Below, one piece after another: positions 25,269 to 33,500 of a DNA stretch of 64,000 nucleotides. Source of the stretch: Novosphingobium sp. KCTC 2891 (lineage in GTDB: Bacteria > Pseudomonadota > Alphaproteobacteria > Sphingomonadales > Sphingomonadaceae); contig NZ_JAPCZG010000001.1 in assembly GCF_025938155.1 (NCBI RefSeq), positions 310,001 to 374,000 on the forward strand. The letters are read 5' to 3'. The translations under genes and the position numbers were made by a program. The notes beneath the pieces were generated by a model. The model saw only the letters and a program-made list of their open reading frames with translations, had not been told where the DNA came from and made no database searches. The first letter of the stretch is position 1. The number at the start of each line of letters is the position of its first letter.

Positions 25269-27623
25269 GTGAAAGCTGAATTTGAAGAACTGCTGTGCGC
25301 CTCTGCTAATACGTCCAACCGCGACGTTGCCATGGAGCTTGCCCGCGCCGGCTTTGCCGTCTTCCCTATCTGCGATTGGGGCGATGGAGACGGGCTGAAG
25401 CCGATCAAGAATTGGCCTGAGCGAGCGTCGACCGACGCTAGCCGCGTTGTCTCATGGTGGGCGACGTGGCCCGACGCAAGCGTCGGACTCGCAACCGGAG
25501 ACCGAAGCGGCCTTGCGGTTCTGGACGTGGACACGAAGAAGGGAAAGGACGGCGTTGCGACGCTTGCCGAGATGGGGTTTGCCGACCTCGCCGCGCTGAC
25601 TCCGGTCCGCGTCCGAACCCCTAGCGGCGGCTGGCATCTGTATTTCCGGAACGACGATCGTCTCAGGAACGCGGTGGACCTAATCCGACCGGGCAGCGGA
25701 ATTGATGTCCGCACGACTGGCGGTTTCGTCTATGCGCCCGGCTCGCTGAAGAACGGCCGGCCCTACACGGTTGAAGGGGCAACCCTTGGCAGCGTCACCC
25801 TGCCGCCTTTCCCTGAGGTGCTGCTTCAGGACGATCAGCCGACAGCCGAAAACGAAGAGGCCGGCGAACCGCTCACCTTTGAGCCGGGCGAACTGGAGCA
25901 GATCCTTGCTGCCCTGCCGGTCGATACGATCGAAAACCGCGCTTCCTGGATTACGATCGGGCAGGCCCTGCATCACCAGTTCAGCGGCGGCGACGAAGGC
26001 TTTCGCCTGTGGATGGAGACCAGCCAACGCGGCGCGAACTATCTGGAGAACAGCAGCGAGGCGAAGGAACGGCGCCGATATGATCGGTTCGGCCGGACCC
26101 GCCGCAAGCCTGTCACAATGGCAACTGTGCGCCAGTGGGCGAGGGAAGCCGAACTGTTGCGCCAGCTCGAAAACCTGGATGACTTCGACAACCTGCCGGA
26201 GACCGGAGACGAATTCGATTCCCTGCTGCTGCCTGCTGCCGCGGCGGTCGACGATCTAGCCGCGTTCGACCTGACCGAAGACGAAAAGGCAGCGGCTGCC
26301 GCGCCGCGCAAGAGCCGAGATCCGATCATTGAACGGATGAACCGGAAGCACGCGGTAGTTGCGCACCATGGGCGTACGCTCATTACAACGCTGCAGGACG
26401 ACGACTCGATTGCGTTCGGCACCATGGCGGACCTGAACACGCTTTACGCGAACGTCCGGCGCACATTCACGACGGGCAAGGGCGACAAGGCTACCGAAAA
26501 GAGCGAGCCGGTTTCCGCCTATTGGCTGCGCCACGAAGACCGCGCGACCTATGAGCGGCTGACATTCGAGCCGGGAATCACGCGGAAAGGGGCGCTGAAC
26601 CTGTGGCGCGGCTGGAACGTCGACCCGGACCCGTTTGCATCCTGCGCCCTGTTTCTGGAGCACGTCCGGAAGGTAATCTGCCGCGGCAATCCCGATCATG
26701 CCGCCTATGTGTTCGGATGGATGGCGCACCTTATCCAGCGGCCGGCGGAAAAGCCCGGAGTCGCCCTGGTGCTGCGCGGCGCGAAGGGCGCAGGCAAGGA
26801 CACGCTAGCCGAGTATCTGGCAGCCGTGATCGGCCGGCGGCACGTTCCGACCGTCAGTCATGAAAACCACATCACGGGGAACTTCAACAAGCGGCTTGAA
26901 GCTGCGCTGCTGCTGCATGTGCAAGAGGGCACTTGGGCAGGCGACCACAAGGCAGAAGGCGTCCTGAAGTACCTTGTGACATCAGACTTCGTGGAGATCG
27001 AACGCAAGGGTATCGACTCTTTCCAGCTTCCGAGCTTCCTGCGCCTGTTCATTTCGTCGAATGCGGATTGGACCGTGCCAGCGAGCGCCGATGAACGGCG
27101 ATGGGCCGTGTTCAATGTTAGCGATGTCCGTTGCGGCGATGCCGAGTATTTCGGCCGCCTGCGCGCTGAGATGAAAGGGAGCGGCCCGGCTGCCCTGCTT
27201 GCTTGGCTTCAGGCTTACGACCTATCCGGCTTCAACGTCCGCAAGGCGCCGGACACTGCCGGGCTACTTGATCAGAAACTGGCGTCACTGCGAAACGTGG
27301 AAGCCTGGTGGCATGAAGTGCTTTGCGCAGGCGAACTGCCGAGCAGCCTTTGCGAGGCGGACGAATGGCAGCATGAAGGCGCGCGCATCCTGTGCGACAC
27401 TCTGCGCCGTGCCTATGCCGAATGGATGAAACAGCGACGCTATGACGGGGAGACCCTGAGCGATCAGCATTTCGGGCGGAAGCTGCAGGCCTTTTGTCCG
27501 GAGATCAAGCGAGCGCGCCCCAACGTGCCCGGTCGACCGCGGCAGTATGTGATTCCGACGCTCGAAACCTGCCGTGAACGCTTCTGCGAATGGATTGGCG
27601 GCACGGTTGATTGGACGGGCTAG
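25269..27623 (+). CDS. primase-polymerase / superfamily 3-like helicase fusion
   Basis: 784 residues from GTG 25269, with GAAGG upstream; a TTG at 25236 would add 11 residues. The N-terminal prim-pol domain at about 20-180 has catalytic Asp86/Asp88 (LAVLDVDTKKGKDG) and His123 (TPSGGWHLYF). A PriCT-like helical region (ALPVDTIENRASWITIGQAL) follows. The C-terminal D5/DUF5906-type helicase domain has Walker A near residue 502 (LRGAKGAGKDTLAEYLA) and a downstream acidic/Asn sensor region (FLRLFISSNADWTVPAS). It is the replication initiator of P4-like satellites and some plasmids, making primers and unwinding the origin. The adjacent downstream repeat array is the likely target. Confidence 0.9.
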   Translation: MKAEFEELLCASANTSNRDVAMELARAGFAVFPICDWGDGDGLKPIKNWPERASTDASRVVSWWATWPDASVGLATGDRSGLAVLDVDTKKGKDGVATLAEMGFADLAALTPVRVRTPSGGWHLYFRNDDRLRNAVDLIRPGSGIDVRTTGGFVYAPGSLKNGRPYTVEGATLGSVTLPPFPEVLLQDDQPTAENEEAGEPLTFEPGELEQILAALPVDTIENRASWITIGQALHHQFSGGDEGFRLWMETSQRGANYLENSSEAKERRRYDRFGRTRRKPVTMATVRQWAREAELLRQLENLDDFDNLPETGDEFDSLLLPAAAAVDDLAAFDLTEDEKAAAAAPRKSRDPIIERMNRKHAVVAHHGRTLITTLQDDDSIAFGTMADLNTLYANVRRTFTTGKGDKATEKSEPVSAYWLRHEDRATYERLTFEPGITRKGALNLWRGWNVDPDPFASCALFLEHVRKVICRGNPDHAAYVFGWMAHLIQRPAEKPGVALVLRGAKGAGKDTLAEYLAAVIGRRHVPTVSHENHITGNFNKRLEAALLLHVQEGTWAGDHKAEGVLKYLVTSDFVEIERKGIDSFQLPSFLRLFISSNADWTVPASADERRWAVFNVSDVRCGDAEYFGRLRAEMKGSGPAALLAWLQAYDLSGFNVRKAPDTAGLLDQKLASLRNVEAWWHEVLCAGELPSSLCEADEWQHEGARILCDTLRRAYAEWMKQRRYDGETLSDQHFGRKLQAFCPEIKRARPNVPGRPRQYVIPTLETCRERFCEWIGGTVDWTG

Positions 27624-27924
27624 GCGCTTACTTGGACGGCGCGCGGTTTACTTGGACGGGAGAAACGGCAGAAATCCGCCAATTTTGAGTGTTCCGTCCA
27701 AACAGTCCAATCAGTCCAATCAAATATCCCGTGCGAGGCAGTGGCACTTTCTCAGGCTGCATTCGGATGGCGCACGCTGGCACTGACTCCGCTGCAAAAA
27801 TTCCTCCGGCAACTTTTCCGTTTGGACGGTTGGGACTGTTTGGACGAAGCGAGGATTTCCGCGGGTTTCGGGCTGAATTTTACTTGGACGGCGTTTGGAC
27901 GGGCCGGACCCCTTACTTGGACGG
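27611..27924. repeat. iteron-like array, candidate replication origin
   Basis: Four exact copies of TTACTTGGACGG start at 27628, 27648, 27880 and 27913. Shorter TTGGACGG copies start at 27611, 27822 and 27895, and TTGGACGA at 27840. Inverted copies are CCGTCCAA at 27694, and AGTCCAA at 27704 and 27713. So 11 related units lie within about 315 bp, directly after the primase-helicase. The 488-bp gap 27624-28111 holds no convincing gene. Iterons next to a prim-pol helicase are the pattern expected of an origin; function is inferred. Confidence 0.65.
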
Positions 27925-28111
27925 CAGCCCATAGAGTCCGGCGGGTCCCTGTTCTGGGATTCGGCGCCTACGGGTTGCGCTGAGCCGCGTTTCAAGCACG
28001 AGTTGGAATCGTTCTAAGGGGCTAATTACCTGCGAAATCCTACACTTTTGCTTTCATCAACTCCCGTGTTGCGGCATGTATTGGCAGGGGTGAGCGGCAA
28101 CAGGGTTAATT

Positions 28112-28429
28112 ATGGAAATTGTGCTTATTATCTGGCTGGCATTCGGAATTGCCGGCGCGGTGGTGTTAACAAACAAGGGGCGCAGCGGTTGCGGCGGTTT
28201 TGCCCTTGGCTTCCTGCTAGGCCCCATCGGTCTCGTGATCGCCCTAGTCATGAATCGTGATCATCGCGAGCTAGAGAAGCAGGCCTTACAGTCAGGTGCG
28301 AACCGGAAGTGCCCGCAATGTGCAGAACTTATCAAAGTCGAAGCTCGGAAGTGCCGCTATTGCGGGACCGAGCTGTCGCCTGTTGAGGCTATCACACAGG
28401 CAAATTCGATCGATCCGCGCGACTACTGA
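28112..28429 (+). CDS. membrane-anchored zinc-ribbon protein
   Basis: 105 residues. Two hydrophobic helices (EIVLIIWLAFGIAGAVVLTN and GFALGFLLGPIGLVIALVM) form an N-terminal membrane hairpin. A short basic/acidic linker and a C-terminal treble-type zinc ribbon (CPQCAELIKVEARKCRYCG, residues about 68-86) follow. AGGG precedes ATG 28112 by 6 nt. Small proteins with this layout are common and mostly of unknown role. Located between the origin-like array and the AbiJ-like gene. Confidence 0.75.
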   Translation: MEIVLIIWLAFGIAGAVVLTNKGRSGCGGFALGFLLGPIGLVIALVMNRDHRELEKQALQSGANRKCPQCAELIKVEARKCRYCGTELSPVEAITQANSIDPRDY

Positions 28430-28530
28430 GGCACTCCTAAATTTATCGGTCGAAAAGCGAGCTCTTGCGCTTGCTGCGTGCCTTTGTGGGCCGCACATTG
28501 AAAACCTGTAGATCGTAGGAAAGTTGGATT

Positions 28531-29427
28531 GTGGCGCTCCCGGAAATCTTCTCACGACGTAAGCGCCGGGCAAGCGGCGAAGCTGTTGATGTTTACACTT
28601 ACCACGAAATTCCGAATAAGCTTCGTGTTCAAGTGATTCAAATAATATTAGAAGGTCTGGGTGAATTTGATTATGCAAATAGGGAATCATGGGGAATTAT
28701 TGTTCGAACAATGCGAAAAGAAAAGGGGGTTTTTGAGTTGGCCAAGGTTGGTTATGGCCAAGATATTGACATGGAGTTCGGAAACTGGCTTTTAAACGAG
28801 AAAGAAACAGAAATCGTCATAGATGCAATTGAAGTTGCATTTGCAGAGATTTCCGATTTTCTGGGAGGGTATAAAAGGGCCTATTTTGAGAAAATCTGCA
28901 ATGAGCTGAATGGGCGGTTCCAAGAGGCTGGGATTGGTTATGAGTTTAACTCGGGGCAGATGGTCCAAATAAGTCAGCAAGTCATCCATGATCAGGTTGT
29001 CAAGCCCGCTTTGCACCTTCTAAGTGACCGGCGTTTCAAAGCAGCCCAAGATGAATATCTTGAGGCGCACTCGCTGTTTCGGAATTCCAAATTTGAACAG
29101 TCGCTTGTGGAGTGCGGTAAGGCGTTCGAAAGCGTTTTGAAAGTTATAGCGGGCGTACGAAAGTGGGATATCGGCCCCAATGATCCGGCAAGCAAACTGA
29201 TTGCGGCGGCATTCAATTCCGGTTTCATTCCGACGTATATGCAGGCGCAATTCAATTCACTGCGATCGATGCTCGAAAGTGGTGTACCTGCTGTTCGGAA
29301 CAGAATGGGCGGTCATGGTGCCGGATCTACCCCACGAACTGTGGACCGTCATCTGGCAGCGTATCAACTCCACCAAACGGCCGCCGCAATTGTATTCCTC
29401 GTAGAGCACGACAAAGCGACCCCCTGA
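28531..29427 (+). CDS. AbiJ/HEPN-like abortive-infection protein
   Basis: 298 residues, GTG start. The N-terminus (LPEIFSRRKRRASGEAVDVY, then HEIPNKLRVQVIQIILEGLG) matches my recollection of the AbiJ N-terminal domain 4 family. The C-terminal region (residues about 180-292) looks like an Abi_C/HEPN helical domain with R256-x5-H262 (VRNRMGGHGAG), the catalytic RNase motif of HEPN toxins. Such proteins cut RNA when phage infection is sensed and stop the host cell. The base composition is much more AT-rich than that of its neighbours, indicating separate transfer into the element. The family call is by motif recognition only. Confidence 0.65.
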   Translation: MALPEIFSRRKRRASGEAVDVYTYHEIPNKLRVQVIQIILEGLGEFDYANRESWGIIVRTMRKEKGVFELAKVGYGQDIDMEFGNWLLNEKETEIVIDAIEVAFAEISDFLGGYKRAYFEKICNELNGRFQEAGIGYEFNSGQMVQISQQVIHDQVVKPALHLLSDRRFKAAQDEYLEAHSLFRNSKFEQSLVECGKAFESVLKVIAGVRKWDIGPNDPASKLIAAAFNSGFIPTYMQAQFNSLRSMLESGVPAVRNRMGGHGAGSTPRTVDRHLAAYQLHQTAAAIVFLVEHDKATP

Positions 29428-29432
29428 CTTCC

Positions 29433-29696
29433 TCAGCGAACTAACATGCTTAGGGCGGTGAGAAAGCCGATTTCCACACCGCTCATTTCCTGCCCGCGCG
29501 GCATTGCGCGGATGATCCAAGGCAACAGCGATTCATTGCCGCCGTCGCGCATCATGGCGGCGAATTGCCCGGCATAATTGCGCCCTGTCGCGCAGTCGAC
29601 GGCATAGTCTCCGGTCCGCTCCGGATTCCAGTGACTTTCAATCGTCCCGTCCTGGCGAAAGGCGACGAACGGCAGCGCGGTGACAGTGTTGCTCAT
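29433..29696 (-). CDS. small protein of unknown function, divergent from the tail module
   Basis: 87 residues from ATG 29696 with AGGGA 8 nt upstream. Sequence MSNTVTALPFVAFRQDGTIE, then YAVDCATGRNYAGQFAAMMR. It is the only minus-strand gene recognised inside the element and faces the tail module across a 175-bp AT-rich gap containing a 14-bp palindrome. It could be a regulator of that module, but no DNA-binding motif is visible. Confidence 0.55.
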   Translation of the reverse strand: MSNTVTALPFVAFRQDGTIESHWNPERTGDYAVDCATGRNYAGQFAAMMRDGGNESLLPWIIRAMPRGQEMSGVEIGFLTALSMLVR

Positions 29697-29731
29697 AGTG
29701 AGAATCCCTATTCCCAAATTTCGATGCAATG

Positions 29732-29745
29732 AGAATCGCGATTCT
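29732..29745. promoter_or_regulatory. 14-bp perfect palindrome in a divergent promoter region
   Basis: AGAATCGCGATTCT lies between the divergent starts at 29696 and 29872, in the most AT-rich intergenic DNA of the element. Likely an operator for a dimeric regulator governing one or both directions. Confidence 0.45.
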
Positions 29746-29871
29746 TAGGCAGTAAGTCAAGAATACTGTGAAACATTCAACTGTAAGTAGAAAAGTAAAC
29801 TCAATCGTGATTTTTGATTACTTCTGTGATATCGGAAACATGGGATCGGTATAGTTGCAAAGGTGAATCCC

Positions 29872-30180
29872 ATGACCCCGCAGAATGCAAAGAACAACAC
29901 TGGCTACCCCACGGCTAGCCAAAGCGAAATCCTCGCCTCGCTGGAGTCGCTGGGCGTGATCGCCAAGGACCCGGCAGCCGCTGAAGTCGTGGGGCTTGCT
30001 CGCGCAGTTGGCCTGAAAGGTTTCTCCGACCCTGACGGCGCCGGGACGCGCGCCCAGCCGGCCAGCCAAAGCGAAATCCTCGCCTCGCTGGAGGCCATGG
30101 GGCTCATTGCCGAGGGCGCCGAAGCGGCCGAAGTGGTGGAACTTGCGCGCAGCGTTGGCCTGAAGGGATTCGAGCAGTGA
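29872..30180 (+). CDS. small protein built from two tandem repeats
   Basis: 102 residues from ATG 29872, with AAAGG 8 nt upstream. Two units of about 36-40 residues share SQSEILASLE, AAEVV.LAR.VGLKGF. At DNA level a 30-bp identity links 29917-29946 and 30064-30093, offset 147 bp. Its stop overlaps the next GTG. Position (two genes before the tape measure) is that of tail assembly chaperones in many siphophages; sequence gives no such proof. Confidence 0.6.
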   Translation: MTPQNAKNNTGYPTASQSEILASLESLGVIAKDPAAAEVVGLARAVGLKGFSDPDGAGTRAQPASQSEILASLEAMGLIAEGAEAAEVVELARSVGLKGFEQ

Positions 30181-30569
30181 TCCGCGGGCTTACCGAACAG
30201 GAAATGCGCGCCATCATCCGCGCGCATCCCGAAGTCTTTCGCCGTTTTGTCGACCTGGAGGAACGGCCGGACTCTCACATTTACCGGCAGATGGCCGATA
30301 TCGCGTCAAATGACCTGGGCGTGATTTGCTCAGTTGTGGGGGCGGGTATGGACCTGGAATCGCCCGCAGAGGCCGCAAAACAGACCGGTCCCATGCGGAA
30401 CCTTGCGGCGATCCGCATTGCGTACCTGACGCGCGACCGTCACACCGCGGCCGAACTGGAAGGCATTTTTCTGTCTGAAATGGCGAACCTTGTGTTCGGC
30501 GATATCGAACAGCCGCAGCCTGAACGCCCAGCCGGACGGCTGTCCCTTGTGCAAGGGGGCCGCGTATGA
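30177..30569 (+). CDS. phage-type protein directly upstream of the tape measure gene
   Basis: 130 residues from GTG 30177 (GTGA overlap). Predicted helical, with the opening MIRGLTEQEMRAIIRAHPEV and later IRIAYLTRDRHTAAELEGIF. It is coupled to the tape-measure gene by an ATGA overlap. The position suggests a tail assembly chaperone or minor tail protein. No motif recognised. Confidence 0.6.
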   Translation: MIRGLTEQEMRAIIRAHPEVFRRFVDLEERPDSHIYRQMADIASNDLGVICSVVGAGMDLESPAEAAKQTGPMRNLAAIRIAYLTRDRHTAAELEGIFLSEMANLVFGDIEQPQPERPAGRLSLVQGGRV

Positions 30570-33500
30570 GCACGCAAAAGGACGTTAGCCTAGTCATCCG
30601 GGCGAAGGATGAAGCAAGCCGCGCCCTTGAAGGCATCAACCGCGTAATCGGCGACCTGGTGCGAGCGAACAGCGACGTTGCCCGCTCAGGCGAGCAGGCG
30701 AGCGGCGGCCTATCGCAGGCGCTGCAAACTGTGCTGTCACTGGACCGCGCAGTTTCCGGACTAACCGGTAAATTCGATGCCGCGCAGTCCGGACTCGCTC
30801 AGCAGGCGCAGGCAATCGCGACAACTGCCGATCGCCTGAGCGCGGTACGGGGGCAGATGACCGGAGCCGCAAGCGCAGCGGACCGACTGCGCACGGCGAT
30901 CGTCGATGCGCTGCTATCCGGCGCGGATGCCGAACCGCTGCGGCAAAAGCTGCGGGCGGCCGAATCTGCCATGAAGTCGCTGGAAGGCGAGGCAGGACGG
31001 CTGCAATCTACCCTTACCGCGCAGCAGGCGCGCTATGGGGCTGCCGGTGAAGCCGTCCGGACCCTTGAAGGCAACCTGAACGCGCTTGCTGCTGCGCAGC
31101 GCGCCGCGCGCGAGGAATCCGACCAGCTTGCGGGCGCGATCGATCGGCAGGCCAAGGCGTCGAATGTCCGGCCAACTATCGAGCGCGCAACCGGAGTAAC
31201 GCGCGACCGTGGCGACTATGACCAGCTAACCGCGCAACTGAGGCAGGAGTCGCAGCAGGCGGCCGAGAAGGAAGCCGCCGCGATCAAGCGGCTGCGGGAT
31301 GAACTGAACCCGCTGGCCGTTGTGGAGGCCCGCGTCGCGGCCGAAACCGCCAAGCTGAACGAATGGCAGCAGCGCGGCGAAATCACCGCGGACGAACATA
31401 GGCAGGCCCTGGCGCTACTGCGCAGCGAAGCGGACCGGGCCGCAAAGTCGCTCGCCCGCGCTGGCGGCGGCGGGAAGGGCAACTTCCTTGGCCTGGAGCC
31501 GTACCAGCTTCAGAACCTTGGCTATCAGGTCAATGACGTTTTCACGCAGCTCGCATCCGGCACCAGCATTATGCAGACGCTGGGGCAGCAGGGCGGGCAG
31601 ATTATCCAGATTTTCCCGCGCGTCGGTTCGGCGATTGCGGCCGGCCTCACCAGCGCGCCGATCCTTGGCGCCGTTGCTGCGATCGGCGGCCTTGTCCTAG
31701 CTCTGAAGGAGGCCGGCGACCAAGCCGAGCGGCTGCGCACGTTCAACGCGATTCTTGCCGCGAATGCGGATGGCGCGGCGCATAGTGCCGAACGGCTGAA
31801 CGAGGCCACGAAGGCGCTAACTCATTACGGGCTTTCGGCAGAGGATGCCCTTGCATCGGTTCGGACCTTCAACCGTGAAGGCATTGACGACTCCCGCCTG
31901 ACTCAGTTCGGAAAGGCTGCCGCCGACACTGCCGAAGTAATGGGAGTCGACCTGAAGCAGGCAGCGAAGGAAGTCGCGGACGGGCTGACGGGAGGGTATA
32001 ACGTAGTCGTCAAACTCGACGAGGCTTACAACTTTCTGACCGCGACGCAGCGGGAGCAGATCCGCGCACTGTTTGAGGAAGGCCGGGCCGGCGAGGCGCG
32101 CACTCTCGCCCTGAGCATCTACAGTCAGAAGATGGGCGACGCGGCAGACAAGCAGCGCGGCCCGTGGGCAAGCGCGGCCCGCGAACTTGGCGGCGCCTGG
32201 TCCGAACTACTGAATTGGTTTTCCGACCTTGGCCCGATCAAGGGCGCCGCGGACGCGATCGCCAGCATCGGCCGCAACCTCGCAGCCCTTATCCGCCAGA
32301 TCCGCGGCACAACTACCGAAGCGGACGTTCAGGCGCAGATTGCAGGGGCTCAGGCGAACATCCGCGGCTTTGGGCAGCGCGCTCGCGACGGTTACGGAAG
32401 CGCTGGCGCCCAACAGCAGCTCGATAACGAACGGAAGCGTCTCGCGACGCTACAGGATCAGCTTCGCACCATTCAGGCGCAGAACGCGGCCGAACAACAG
32501 CGCGGGCAGCAAGGTGGCAGCGACACGCGGACGAACGGCGAAAACACGCCTGAGGCTAAGCGCGCGGCCGATACTATCCGGGCGCTTTCCCTAGAGGAGG
32601 AACTGCAGCAGCTTCGCGATAAGGCGGACAAGGGACTCACCGCTGCCGAGGCACGGCGCCGGGAGGAACTGGCCGCGCAGATCGCCTACAACAAGGAAAT
32701 CCAAGCCAGCGGCAACACGCAAATTGCGCTCAAACAGCGCGAACTGGCGCTTGAGCACGAACGCGCGCAGATCCTGCGGCAGAACGAAGAGGCCGCAAAG
32801 AATGCGACTGCCGAGCGCGAGCGCGAAATCAATCAATTCACTGGCCGCGTGATCGGAGCCGAGGGCGGCGCCGGGCAAAACCCGTTCTCGACTGCCTCAG
32901 GCTTTGGGCAGTTCACGAATGGAACTTGGCTGGCGCAGTTCCGGAAGGTTTTTGCCGAGGAAGCTGCGCGACTGAGCGATTTCCAGATCCTCGCCCTTCG
33001 GCAAAACAGCACTGTCGCAAAGGCGATTATCGACAATTACGCCCGTGAAAATGCAAGATTCCTGGAGGGCTTCGGCGCGAAGGTTACGGCGGGGAATCTC
33101 TACCTCGCTCACTTCCTTGGCCCGGCGGGCGCGAAACGGATTCTCACGGCGGACCGGAATATGCCCGTCGACCAGATCCTTAGCGACAAGGTGCTGAACG
33201 GGAACCGGGGCTATCTCTATACAGACGGCGGCAAGGGGCGCGCTCGCACGGCTGGGGAACTGCAAACATTCATCGCCGGTCGCGTCGGCGATACGGGCGC
33301 CGCGCAGACAGCCGGGCAAGTCGCGATCAATGGCCTAATCGAGGAAGGCAAGCGAAAGCAGGACGAATTCAACCTTTCGGTGCAACAGGCCAATGAGGAA
33401 CGGCAGCGCCAGATTGGAGTCCTGACGACCGAAAACCAGCTTCAGGGCGAGGCGCTGATTCAGGCGCAGCGGCAGGCGGCAATCGATAAGGCGGAATTCG

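Noticed and set aside
27741..27983. Possible 80-residue gene inside the iteron region
   Set aside because: Its residues follow the DNA repeats (repeated LDG/WTA), there is no ribosome site, and it overlaps the origin-like array.
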